From contig NC_133647.1 of NCBI RefSeq assembly GCF_009905375.1, positions 7,821,144 to 7,885,143 on the forward strand: 64,000 bases of DNA. The letters run 5' to 3'. The translations under genes were made by a program, and so were the position numbers. A model generated the notes under the pieces. That model was not told the origin of the DNA, did not search any database, and was given only the letters and a program-made list of their open reading frames with translations. The stretch is from Apium graveolens. Taxonomy: Eukaryota; Streptophyta; Magnoliopsida; Apiales; Apiaceae. Each line of letters opens with the position of its first letter. The first letter of the stretch is position 1. Positions 10,981 through 23,288 of this stretch are shown here, in pieces.

Positions 10981-12235
10981 TGTTAGGTAATGAATACAAC
11001 ATAGCGGGGGGGGGGGGGTGAATGTGTTTTAGATTATTTTTAAGTTTTTTGAACTGTTATGGATGTGGTGAACAAAGTAATCTAACTTGTAGAGATAAAG
11101 TGTTTTCACGGAAATAATAAAATATGCACATTAACACACTATCTTCAAAACTCACTTAATTTTATATTAAAATCAAGTATATTTTGCTACAAATTTTTGG
11201 GTTCTTTGTTGATAAAGAACTCAGCTTCTTTCTTGAGCGAGTTACATGAATTTTAGATCTATTTGTTACCACTAAAAACAAAGCATCCACTGTTTACTTT
11301 ATAGAATAATAAACACATATTTTACACAGCATGCGATAGCGTGTACTAAACCCTACTTTAAGTTAACTAAAATTTTCTATTTATGGCGTAGTGTATCTTT
11401 GCAAATCGTGCATGTCTGTGAATTTACTTTGTCAGATAATCTTGGCCTTTTATCTTGTACTCTTCAAGCTGCTTTTGTAGAATTTTCGAATCAGTGATTG
11501 ATTTGTTTGTTGATTGATAATCTTGGATCTTTAACTGGTCTGCATTTTGTACTTGAGTTTTATATCGAGATCTTCAGTTTGTTATATAGAGAACTCGATA
11601 TCTCGATAAGTATAATGGCTTATCGAGATCTCTTATTTCTCTATAGTTGTTTTGACTTATCGAGGTCTCTGAGTTCTCTGTAAGAGAATTTGGCTTGTCG
11701 AGATCTCTAAATTTCTGTATGTAGAAAAGACTTGTCGATAATTCTGAAATCTCTATAGGCATATTGACTTATCGATATCTCTGAGATCTCTAATGAGAGT
11801 TTGACTTGTCGATATCTCCAATCTTCACATCTTCAATTTGACTTGTCGATATCTCTGAATTCTCTATTGCAGAAATGACTTGTCGATATCTCCAATCTTC
11901 ATATCTTCATTTGACTTGTCAATATTTTTGACACTTCTTTTAAGCTATTTTTAACTTGTCGATAAGTCATTCTGGAGTTCTCGAATGACTTCTCTATATG
12001 ACTTAATCTGTGACTTGTAGATTTCTTGACTTAGAATGGTTTTCTCAAAATAGATTTATTCAACTCCAAACTTCTTCACACTGTCTCTGAGGCATGATCT
12101 TCACGATCTTCTTCCAGAGTTTATTCTTAGACTTTGGACTGTTTACAGAAAAATATTCCAGTCCAATCTATTGACACTTTTACAGACTCAAGTAATACAA
12201 TACAAAATGCAAACTTAGATTATCATACAACTTAC
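10981..12235 (-). repeat. Long LTR of the truncated Copia element
   Basis: The end next to the primer-binding site is clear (CCTAACA on the minus strand). The far end is not: I place it near 12235, just before PMD-related sequence starts. It contains a 13-G run at 11006-11018 and, from about 11590 to 11995, imperfect repeats built on 'gacttgtcgatatctc' and 'cttatcgagatctct'. Confidence 0.6.
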
Positions 12236-13193
12236 TTAGGGCTGTCAATTTGACTTAGTCTTGTTATAGTACAGACATGTCTTGCACAACAACTATGATT
12301 GAAATTAAAAGCACAATAAAAAATACAAAAGGTTTTATACATGTCTTTGTGTGGACCCGCAAGTTGATCATCAAAGATGGGAGAATAATGTAAAGGTAAG
12401 CCATTAGGGATCGAATCAAGAGTAGGAAACTTCTCCCATGTCCATAATTGAAGCAACAAAAGACATCCAATAACCTCCTCTTTGTCTGTCTTGCAACCCT
12501 TGCATAGCTCTCAGTACAAGAATGCAAGGACAACAGCTCCCCAAGCATACTCACCACATGAATCCATGTCCCGAAGAAAAGGTAAGTACATCAGATGAAT
12601 ACATCCTCCAGAAGTATCAGTAAATAGCACACCAACAATAAGATGAACAAGATAACACCTAGTGCGGTACATAACCTCATCTAATGATGTAGTCTCGGGG
12701 AGATTCCGTGAAGTAAGAGAAAAGAAGAAAGAACACGAAGTCATGGCTCCATTAAGGCAAGTCAAAGGAGGTGCATTACCAAATATGGAGGAAACTAAAT
12801 CAAGCAAAGCATCGCCAGACCCAGGGATATCATCAGCGATAAGAGCACGCCCATCAACATGGAGGCCTAGAAGGACAACAACATCCTAAAGAGTAATAGT
12901 CACCTCTCCCATTGGTAGATGGAAGATATGGGTCTCCGGCCTCCACCTCTCAACCAAAGCAGGTAATAAAATCCAATCAAACTGTAATGCAGAAACCCTA
13001 ACGACACTATAAAGGTAGAAGACTGTAAAAATGGTATCATCCGACGGTCCAATGCAATACTATCCTTATTAGGATTAGAGCGTTTACATCTCAAAGTATC
13101 ACCACCATCTAACCTCCAAATCTCTCCAGACCTATGATTGGGCTGAAGATGAAGAAGACTATCATCAAAAGGTCCCAGATTATTAACCTGCAA
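12232..13193 (-). pseudogene. Plant mobile domain (PMD/MAIN-like) pseudogene
   Basis: On the minus strand the conserved PMD order is visible: 'NNLGPFDDSLLHLQPNHRS' (after a probable splice acceptor), 'LDRRMIPFL', 'ALVERWRPETHIFHLP', 'GEVTITL', 'DVVVLLGLHVDGRAL', 'GVLFTDTSGGCIHLMYLPFL', 'CGEYAWGAVVLAFLY' and 'IGCLLLLQLWTWEKFP'. PMD proteins occur both as host genes (MAIN, MAIL; genome stability and silencing) and captured in transposons. Lesions are a frameshift near 13010, a TAG at 12886-12888 where Gln is usual, and a TGA at 12511-12513 where Arg is usual. The stops fit C-to-T decay. It ends beside the Copia LTR, so I cannot tell whether it was a host gene or transposon cargo. Confidence 0.8.
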
Positions 13194-14925
13194 ATAGATA
13201 TTCGTAAAACGTTCAAATGAAATGACAAAATATATAAAATGTACTTACAAATATAGACAACTCTGTACAAAAAAATATACAAATCTGGTCATTTAGTAAC
13301 AAAATTGAAGGCCAGTACATGTATTTTAAATGATGCTCAATGTATCACATGGACATAGGCACTTTTTGCTAACCTTGCTTTCTATCCAATTATAGAAATA
13401 CAGTTTGTTTTACAGTTGTTATGTTTCCCTTGTACTTATTGATTACTTTCGTCCTATTTCAATTATCGAAATACAGTTGTGTTTGGATTTTAAAATTACT
13501 TTCACGTATTTGAGTTTCTTCTATATGGGTAGCTGTTAGTTTAATTGTTTCCAATGCAGTTTCTGTTGCTATTAGTTTCTGATATCACATATTTGATATT
13601 ATGTAGTACATCAAACTTATTACTTTGTTTTATAATAAATTAAAATCTCAGTTAATAATCCATATAATGTTCTCATCCCCATTTTTCAAATGACTTGCGC
13701 TTTCAAAAGTGCTGACATGTTTCATATTTTTTACCCTTTTAAAGTCGGATATCAGGTTCCCTTAATTTAAGTACTCAATTATCAATTGGTTAGTTCCACC
13801 AACTAACAAAAGCCTTTTATTTTGGATTAATTTTGTTGGTTTCAGGGAGCTTGTTTCTAGAAAAAGTTCGGATCCAGAACTACTGAAGGTGAACCACACG
13901 ACTGAGCTAGAGTTATAATTGAAGGTGTCTTTTACTTTGCTGCTGAGCTTGGTTAGAAACGTTGCAGCAGACTGGGACATTGACTACAAGTTTTTGAGTT
14001 TATTTTACTATAAATTGCAAACAAGTTAACGTGAATCATTAAATTATGATTGCAGTAAGTTTACGTGAATCATTAAATTGAACAACATCCTAATACATTG
14101 CAGACGAATTCAGATTGACGAATTCAGATTATTATTACTAGCAATATCAACAACATCAACCGAAAAGAGAGTAATATGATTGGGTGAAATCTATTTGCAC
14201 TTTCCCTTAGGAACGGTTTTCCTATGATTTTTCACAATCTTCACTACTTTCTCAATTATAAATCAGTGACACTACCTTACTCGCATAATCATCAACATAT
14301 AAATAATAACTATTATTACAACTATGTAGCTCCCATTAATAAGATTATGATGCATTTATGTTAATTACTATAATTAGAGCCGATATTTTTAGATTTAACT
14401 TAAAAACAGTTCTATGCAATAATACAAATACACGGTGGGTATTATTACAAACACCCGCATATCTTTTATTATCGAACAATATAAACACATAATCATATTA
14501 ACGAGAAAAGACAAATTAATTGAAGAAACAAATAAGAAAATACATAGGAGTAAAAATATATATATTAAAATCCATAATATAAGTAGAATGGAAGTGCCGT
14601 AAATCATAAATTAATGACGAAGAAAATGAAGAAATGTAATTTGTGGATGGAGGATCCTCAATAGCATAGTGTTTGCCAGTTATGTGAAAAATAGGGGAAA
14701 TGAACAAAATAGTTGTAAACCCTCATTCTGTGTTGGAGAGGAAGGAAATGTTAATTTTAAAAGGCTAAAATGGGAGCTGATATAGTATTATTGTAATTGT
14801 TAATAACGGTAGACCAAAACTTTATATACGAGGGCCAATTTTGTTAAAAAAAAAGGTGACATTTAGGGCTCTTTATTTTTCATTTCGGGCTGCATATATA
14901 ACAAGCGTGCAAGTAAATCCCAGTA
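13194..14925. other. Intergenic region upstream of NUP62
   Basis: AT-rich sequence with no convincing gene. A plus-strand patch at 13845-13919 has a 3' splice-like 'tttgttggtttcag' followed by a short open stretch ending TAA ('ELVSRKSSDPELLKVNHTTE'). It might be the last exon of a lost gene, at low confidence. Short direct repeats occur at 14030-14080 ('acgtgaatcattaaatt' twice) and 14104-14129 ('gacgaattcagatt' twice). Confidence 0.35.
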
Positions 14926-14978
14926 ATCCAATAGCATCATCATCTCCAAAACCCCCAAATTCAAAAACCCTTGCTCAA
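14890..14978 (+). promoter_or_regulatory. Putative NUP62 core promoter and 5' UTR
   Basis: A TATA-like 'catatataac' at about 14893 lies roughly 85 nt before the ATG. The stretch from 14926 is shared with the pseudogene leader at 8672, so it is probably transcribed 5' UTR. No transcription data can be seen from sequence alone. Confidence 0.35.
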
Positions 14979-17900
14979 ATGGCGGGCTTCAATTTCACCA
15001 CCAATTCATCTTCTTCATCTTCATCTTCTTCATCCTCATCTCCCTTCTCATTCTCTCTCTCCTCTCCTAACCCTAATTCCTCCTCTTCCCAATCTTCCTC
15101 TCTTTTCGGATCCTCTCCCTCCCCCTCTCCTTCACTATTCGGATCCTCCACCTCATCCGGATCCTCCCCTTTCTCCTTGGGCTTCTCCACCTCATCTTCC
15201 GCCCCGACCACTACAATGTTCGGATCCACCGGCTCTAATTTGTTCCCAACGGCGTCGTCTGGTTCGTCTACGAGTACGAATACAACGACGCCGTTTGGTG
15301 TTAGTGCGACTACTACGACGCCGTTTGGTGCCAATTCAAATGCTACGACGCCGTTTGGTGCCAATTCGAATGCTACGACGCCGTTTGGTGGTGGTTCGTT
15401 GTTTGGATCTAGTAGTACTACTGCCACGACGGCGTTTGGTGTAGCTACTACTAATTCGAATACGACGACGTTTGGTTCGAGTTCTGTTACGGCGAATACT
15501 GGTTTCGGTTTTGCCTCTTCAACGACGCCGTTTGGTGGAAATGTTTCTAGTACTGGTACTACTACGACGTCGTTTGGTTCGAGTTCTGCAGCGCCTTCGT
15601 TCGGTTTAAATTCGGTTACTACTGGTTTTGGTTCGAGTTCTGGAACGACGTCGTTTGGTTCAAATTCGGTTACTACTGGTTTTGGTTCGAGTTCTGGAAC
15701 GACGTCGTTTGGTTCAAATTCGGTTACTGCTGGATTTGGTTCGAGCTCGGGAACGACTTCGTTTGGTTCTAATACGTTAACTAGTGGCTTTGGTGCTACT
15801 GGCTTTGGTTCGAGTTCTGCAACGACGACGACATTTGGTGTACCTGCTTCGTCTTCTGCCACGAGTACGAATTCTTTATTTCCTAATATGTTTGGATCTT
15901 CTAGTGCTAATTCAGCTTCGACTACAGCTTCTGCTGCTCCGTCATCGCCTTTTTCGGTCCAATCAGCACCTGCATTTTCGTTTCCTGGCTCCGCAGGGTC
16001 CACATCTGCTTCTAGTGTACCTTCGTTGTTTACTCAGGCTTCATCTTCGTCCGGATTCTCATTTCCAGCAGGTCCGGGTTCTAGTTCAAGCTCGTCATCT
16101 TCATCTACATTGGGATTTTCGTTCCCGGCTGGTTCTAGTGCAGCCTCATCTTCAGCAGCTGCCCCAGGATTTGCGGTATCATCTTCTCCTTTTAGTGCTT
16201 CTAAAGCTACTGGATTTTCGAGCTCGACTCCAGCTTTGAGTACAGCGTCTTCGGCTAATTTCTCGTTTTCGTTATCCAAGGGGACAGGAAGTTCTGCAGC
16301 ATCTACAACTACTACTCAGACTCCTGCTGCATTCTCAGGTAGTTTTTCATTCGCAAATACAGGGTCTTCAGCATCAGCCGTTAGTTTAGGAAATTTAGTG
16401 TCTCCAGCGCCAACCTCTAATACTGTTTCTACAGCAACAGCAGCTGTTACGCAGCCCGCTTCAGTTGGGTTTGGAACTGCTGCCTCGTCTCTCTTTTCCA
16501 CAGTTACCACAACTGCTTCTACTCCCGCTGCTACTTCGGCTCCAATTGCCGCTACGACATTTTCTGCAGCTCCTGCATTTCCCTCATTTAGCTTAAGCAC
16601 GGGATCAACTACCACCACTCAAGCAACCACAGCTGCTTCATCCGCTGCTTCTTTCTCTATTCCTAGTTTGAGCACACCAAGCAGTTCCGCTTCATCGGCC
16701 AGTACTGGTTTAAGTTTTTCAACCCCAACTGCCCTCGGAACACAATCACAGTTAAACACTACAGCTTCATTTGGTGAGTCTTCAGTTATATTTTATATTA
16801 TTTATGTGTTATAGCCTTATAGGTGAATTAAATTTTTGATTAATTCATAGTTGTGGTTTCCATGTGCCATATAAAGTATAATTTTTTTTGGGATTGGGAA
16901 CTGTTTTATCGGTACAGCCTAAAGAGTATGCTAAACTATGTGTATTGTGAACATAGATGTTAAGTTTACATCTATCATCGTAAATGTTATACAAATATTC
17001 CTTCATGAATCGGACACTTCAAATTGCATTTTGATTAATAGATTCCCGTTTCCATAAGGATGCATAAGAACTAGAATTAAACATTATCTATTGTTTAGTG
17101 ATTGGTCCTTGCTTTCTCCATATATACTCTCTTAATTTAATGCCTTTTCACTGCTCAATGATGAAAGGTTTAGTTTGTCTCTCCATGATAATTCATAATA
17201 ATCTCCTTGTAATTATCACAAAATCATTCCCATGTCTTCGCTTTATGATGGAGAACTCTATGCTCACCCTATGGTAGAATTAGAAGCTTTGAAATATTAC
17301 CTGTACCTTGGCCTGCCAGTGTATTATACGTATCTGTGTATAATACAATCTTGTCATACATTTATGCAACTTGCTTTTGCAATTATCTGGACAAGCATAG
17401 GTCTACTACTTATGCTAATGCCTAAATGTCTACTGTAGCTTTTTCTCAAACATCAACATCCGGAACCACCTCACTTTCGTTAGGTCCAGCTTCAAAGTCT
17501 TCAGCTGAAACAACTTTTGCTACCAGTTCTGCTGCTCAGTCTTCTTCAGCACTTGCTGTTGCTTCTAGTAGTGGGTAAGTATACTAACTAAAGTTGTTTC
17601 AAAATTTTGAAATGTTCAGTAATATTGTGGATCAAGTATCATGCACTAAAATGAAGAATGTATACCTTTCTTGAAAGTTTGAAATTTCAAGAATTCACTT
17701 GGACATTTTTTTTGTTACAAGTTTTACCATCACTTCGAAATTGAATCGACTGGTGATCACTTTCTAAGTAGAGCTTAATGTTGATTGAATCATACTTTAG
17801 AGTTCAGACTAGTGTTATTTATTATCTGATCTTTTGTGTTTTAGGACCACTTCAACAACCACTGCAGCTGCAGCGCCTGTGCCGAAACTTCCATCTGAAA

Positions 17901-20900
17901 TCACAGGACGTTCTGTTGAAGAAGTATGTGTATTTTCAATTACTGATTTCTATTCTGCATTACTTTATTGTTAATATTATACTTCTTGTGCAATCTTTAA
18001 AAATAATCTAATATGATATGAATTCCTTTTTTTTCATCAGAAATTGTAGTTCTCTACTTATTATTTAATAATATTGGTATTTTTGTTTGCCAAGACAATA
18101 TGCAGCCAGAGTTTTCCATGGTACCATCTTTTTCTGTTTCTTAGTAACTGAGGGTTTGGTGTAATGTTTTTTACTTTGTATTTGTGTGGTATCTGTTAGT
18201 CATCATCATTGTTTTCTGCTTTTTAAAATTACTTGGTAAACTTTGGCAAACCTCTCGTCTTTGTTGAGTTTACTGACTACGTATATTCCATATTGTGAAG
18301 ATCATTAAGGAGTGGAATGCAGAGCTACAAGCCCGTACTGGAAAATTTCGGAAGCAGGCTACTGCAATAGGTGAATGGGATAGGAGGATTTTGCAGAATC
18401 GTGATGCTCTTCTTAGGCTCGAGGTTATGCATCTTTTTCCTTGCTAAAACTCACTGTTTATCTGTTGAAGATATGGGATACTTGTATGATTAGCCGCATA
18501 TTTTGGAAGCAGGCAATCAGTTTAATTTTTATGTAATGTTCCAGTATTTTGATTTTAGATTGTAACTCTAATTGTTGTGCTTGAGGTGATTCTCTTGTAA
18601 TTGTTAATAGGCTTTAGTTTGAAGATTTGTAGGTTTTTTATTTTCTAGAAGCTTTTGGTATTGTGGGGATTCGTCAACTCATGTTTCTTTTCTTCTTAAT
18701 AAAGATTTGTTATGTGATACATTTTTTGATGGTTAAGGTTTCTGCATTTTCAGTTTAGTTATTTTATATTTTTTTGTGCTGACTATCTAAATATAAAGTT
18801 CCTTCTCTTTTCAAATACCAATTGTTGCATGCTGGAAGATTCTTATATTTTGCCTTATGACTTTGAATTAGACTGAAGTCGCTAATGTAGTTGAGACCCA
18901 AACTAACTTGGAACGACAACTGGAGCTTATTGAAACTCATCAGGAAGAGGTATGTTTCTCGTGACCTCTATCTTATGAATAGCACATGCAAATTTTAGCC
19001 CTGCTCATGGAATTTGTATATGTTTAACTAGATGATATATGGTTTTTATCTTGGTAAAGATTGATGGAATTATTACACGCTTCAAGTTGTTTACACTTTA
19101 CCCTTACTGATATGTTCAAGTAGTATTGCTGAATACTTTCTATATGATGAAATTTAGAGCCACAGTTTTCTTCTCTGTGAAAAAATGATCCAGCAAGTCT
19201 ATAGATGCTAATCCGGGGCATATCTACGAGACTATGACAGCATTAAACTTAGTAGAAGTTGCCATAGTGCACAATTTAGAAAGATATGTGACCAGTGACC
19301 TACTGACCCCCAAAAAACATATTATTTTGGTCCAAGAAAACCTTTGCTAAAACTTATTATATTTGGTCATGAAAGGATGACCAAATTAAGATGTTATGCT
19401 GGATTTACTGTACCAATTAAAATCTTATGCTGGATTTAGTTGAATGCAGATCAATCAACTATATCTGTGAGTTAAGAACTACATGTTGCCATAAAAACGC
19501 ACAAACACACACCTGTAGTTCTGCATTTGTGCATTTCCATTTATTTACGAGTAGAAAAAGTTTGAATATTTTTTACACTATCTTGTAACTAAATTGGAGA
19601 TGTCACCAGTTGCGTAGCATCAAAGTACAGTGGCATAATCTGTAAAGCGGTTTGACATTGGTGTTTCTTGCTGAACAACTTCATTACTGTGTCTAGCGCT
19701 CTGTTGTTGGTGCTAACCTTTGGGATCTTTTTTTTTTCAAGATAGGTTTAAATTATGAATAGTAAGGGAAATCATAATTTGCGGAAAGTTTTCTCAAAAG
19801 AGATTGACGGTTACTAACAATTCAAACCTATATGTCAGTTTTCCTTTTCAACTACATAATTTGATTATGTAAGCATGCTGAAGGCATACATATTAAATCG
19901 AAAATACCATTCATATAATGAGATTGTGTTTCACATTGCTGCTTCTGCAAAATGTCAATCTACTGGTATTTTGTGACAATTTATTTTGAAATTAACTTAA
20001 TACTGTATGAATGAGGACTTCTGAAAGATAATGCTTTAGTTTTAAAATTGTTATGAAGATGTCCATATTGTGCATGAAACGCATGTTAAATATTCTGTTC
20101 TTTTTCTATGCTTTCAGGTTGACAAGGCGTTGCAAAGTATGGAAGATGAAGCTGAACGTATATACAAAGATGAGCGCGCACTCCTTCTTGACGATGAAGC
20201 TGCATCTACAAGAGATGCAATGTGAGTACAAAGTTTCTATTGATATTTTGATTGATATGTTTATGTTGCTTACTTTGAGTTTCTGAAGTTGCTAATCAGT
20301 TGTATCCTGTTTCCTTTAAAGCTCTTGTTATTATTTTAATCAAATTGTAGTACGATATTTTACTTGGTCACAAGTGTGATGACGGATAACATACATATGC
20401 TTGCTGTATTCAGTTACAGTGTCACCTATGAAAGTCCTAATGATAAGTTCCTGAGTGTTGATAAGAAATTATTAATAGATCTTGGTTTCCCTGAAATGCT
20501 ACTGTTTTTTTGCTGAAGGGCAGTTTTCTGTTGGTTAGCTTTTCATTTGCACATGTTCGTCACATAATTTTGTAGTATTCGTGGTGCAAAGAATGTGCAA
20601 GAAAAACTGTAGAAATTTTACCTCACTAAGTAGTCGTGTTTTTATTTGGCCTTGTCTCAACTCAATATATCAAAGTAGCAAATGCTTTTTATTATACTGA
20701 TGTGCAAATAAATGTCTTAGTTGTGGTTTGTATGTGTTTGCCTCATCATGTGCTAATTTGCGGAATCTATAGATAAATGATTAAGCTGAGTGTCTGAGCT
20801 AGTTATCTTCTAGAGTAAGCATTGAATAGTTTTGGGCGATGTGATTTGCAGGTATGAGCAGGCTGAATTTATAGAACGAGAACTAGAACATATGACAGAG

Positions 20901-22685
20901 CAAATTAAGTCAGTTATTCAGGCGGTTAATGCCAACCAGGTTGGTGCTTTTTTCTTTTTTGTAATTTACTGCCCAAAATATACATCTATAAAGTAACTTG
21001 CCTTATTTGTTTTACTTAGGCCGGTGAACTTGAGGCAACTGACGGGATGACTCCACTAGATGTTGTTGTGCGAATCTTAAACAATCAATTAAGTTCTTTG
21101 ATGTGGATTGATGAAAAGGTTAAGTTCTTTTTCATAAATTTTAAGCTTTGCTGCTGTTTGGTAGTAATTGAAGACATTTCATATGCTTTAGGTGCAAAAA
21201 GTACTTTAGATATATAACTGCCATGTTACATGTGGGCTGTGGCCTATAGGCTATAGATTTTACTGTGCTGATCCTGCTTCTTGCACTACTCCTCTACCAA
21301 CTATTTTTTGAATAAGCTTTGATTAGAGACATTTCTGTTTTAGAATCAATTGTCAAGAGCACATGCAAGTGCTCCTGTGTGCAGTATGTGGTATGTGATG
21401 TGCAGTTTAAAAATTGCCTGTTACATCTTGTCTGTTAATGTGTAGTGGATATGAAAGAGTAGGGAGATAAGATAACAGACCTTATTGACTTGAACCCCGA
21501 ATATACGGAATAAAGGAAAAGATTGCGACTTCTAAGTGAAAGTCGCCTCTGATCAAATTTCCTGCTTCAGTCGTGAGTTCCGGATATTTTTCGTCCCTTT
21601 ACTGGTTGCTTTCAGTGTTATTTCGTCTATTTTTTTACAAGTATTTTCTTCTAACAAGGTGATGATAATCTGATATCTAGTTTTGTTCTATATTATTTAC
21701 TTGTAGAGTTTGTACTAACTATGGGCATGTTTGGGGATTCTAATAAGCCAACTTATTGGCTTATAAGTCCGCAACAACTTATCGACGAGTGTTTGTCGAC
21801 CCAACTTATAAGTTAAATTTACAACTTATAAGCTGATAAGTTGAATGTTAGCAGTGACGTACTTTTTTCCAACTTATTTGTATTTTTTCACTTTTTTTTT
21901 TAAATTTTGAGTTTAAAATAAAATTTTAAAATATTTTTTTAATTTAAAATTCATGAATTAAGATAATTGTATTTAATAATTATTTATTTTAATCCATTTA
22001 AGTAAAAAAAATCTGACTTATAAGTAAATTTATCCAAACACTTATAAAATTTACAAGTATTTATCAACTTATCACTTATTTAACACTTATTCATTTTAAG
22101 TCATAAGTTATCTATTTTAAGGTTTCCCAAACGGCCACTATATCCTTTATTCCTGAACTTATTGTTGTACTGATAAACTGATAATATAAATTTTTAAGTA
22201 CTTTAGTAAACAAGTTATAGACATAGTTATATACTCAAATTAAGTCGCCATTTAGTTTTTATCATCAGTTCATTTAAATATGACACTTTGTACTTTTCAT
22301 GAGCAGTTTATCTTAATATTTAATGAACCAACTATATTTCATTACAAAGCAACTATGCCAATTATTTCTAAACAATGCCAACTAATCATTCTTGTAATTA
22401 TATCTGTGACTGTATGATGTGAAAATATATATATCCGGAGTGCTTGTAATACTGCTGTTCTCTTTTATGATGTGTCTGCTGTGCATAAGTTTGTGCTACA
22501 TGATGAGGCCTTTGTGCTTTGATTTGTGTTGTGTTAAACAGTTAAAGAATGTCAAAACTCTGTTGCTGAACTTCACAAAATTTACTTTTCAGGCCGAAGA
22601 GTTTTCTTCACAGATACAGAAGCTTGCCAGCCAAGGTTCTTCCGCAGATCGTGAATTAGTGGGCCAAAAATATTGGTTGTCTTGA
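14979..22685 (+). CDS. NUP62: Nucleoporin NUP62, nine exons
   Basis: Exons are 14979-16773, 17439-17574, 17845-17923, 18301-18423, 18872-18949, 20118-20221, 20852-20939, 21020-21118 and 22593-22685. All introns are GT/AG, phases agree, and the sum is 2,595 nt (864 residues). The protein forms the central-channel NUP62-NUP54-NUP58 subcomplex of the nuclear pore and contributes FG repeats to the permeability barrier. Residues about 1-600 are Ser/Thr/Gly-rich with many 'TPFG', 'TSFG', 'SGFG' and 'SFS' repeats, starting MAGFNFTTN and a Ser-run. From about 655 ('KLPSEITGRSVEE') the Nsp1_C-type coiled-coil domain runs to the end, with 'IIKEWNAELQ', 'ALLRLETEV', 'LERQLELIETHQEE' and 'PLDVVVRILNNQLSSLMWIDEK'. 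The last exon gives 'SQIQKLASQGSSADRELV'. The start is supported by length, by the 5' UTR shared with the pseudogene, and by ATG context. No lesion is seen. Confidence 0.93.
21723..22136. mobile_element. 414-bp MITE in NUP62 intron 8
   Basis: Terminal inverted repeats are GGGCATGTTTGGGGATTC at the left and, on the opposite strand at the right, GGCCGTTTGGGAAACC. A 5-bp direct repeat ACTAT flanks it (21718-21722 and 22137-22141). The interior is AT-rich with repeated 'acttataag' motifs and no ORF. I cannot fix the superfamily. Confidence 0.7.
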
Positions 22686-23288
22686 CTGCTGATGTTCTAT
22701 AGGTGTTGAACACTGATCTTACTGGCAGCAGAAGCAAAATAGAATTATTGACCACAAACCAGAACTGTGGCATGGAGTTTGCCGTTTTGACTTTATAATT
22801 TGATACTAACATTGGTGCATTTTAATCGTCTATGAGATGCTAAACATTTTCGAATGAACAAGGAGAGTTTTTTAAGCCTCTTAGGCGATGTCACAAATTT
22901 TCTTCATGCACTGTTGTGATGCTAGTTCGCAAGCAGCAGACACTGAATTAACTTGTTTGCATATGTTAAATCTTTGTTATGATTTATTATATTCCTATTC
23001 AATTGTTGTCTCTAGTTGAGTACAATCTAGCTCAACGCAGATTAGACCTGAAGGCTGAAAGTGATCAACAGCTCAAAATTATAGAGCCTGAGAAGTGATT
23101 TTGAGTACTTTGCAGTTTCCATCATGAAATAGTCCAAGCTTTCACTTTAACATTATGAACACATGCATATACTTAAATAGATATAAATAACCCCTCAGGA
23201 TAGGTAAATAAGACCCTCTTTTCGAACTTTATTATGTGCGTTACACAAGCTGGAGTTGAGGATTGAGCATTGCTGCAAAAAGTTATGA

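Noticed and set aside
11590..11995. Repeat-spacer look of the 'cttgtcgatatctc' units
   Set aside because: The units are imperfect with irregular spacing and lie in a plant LTR, so this is not a CRISPR array.
13762..13980. 72-codon minus-strand ORF upstream of NUP62
   Set aside because: It has no recognisable family, and the plus strand of the same stretch has a splice-like open patch. Evidence for either is too thin to call a gene.
14975..16003. Long antisense open frame (342 codons) opposite the NUP62 FG region
   Set aside because: It follows from the repetitive Ser/Thr/Gly/Phe codons on the plus strand, which give few stops in antisense. The same happens opposite the pseudogene copy (8721-9383). 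The predicted protein is a monotonous Val/Glu/Pro/Asn repeat.
14971..16239. Leu/Arg-rich plus-strand frames overlapping NUP62 exon 1
   Set aside because: They are out-of-frame readings of the FG repeats without splice support or any domain.
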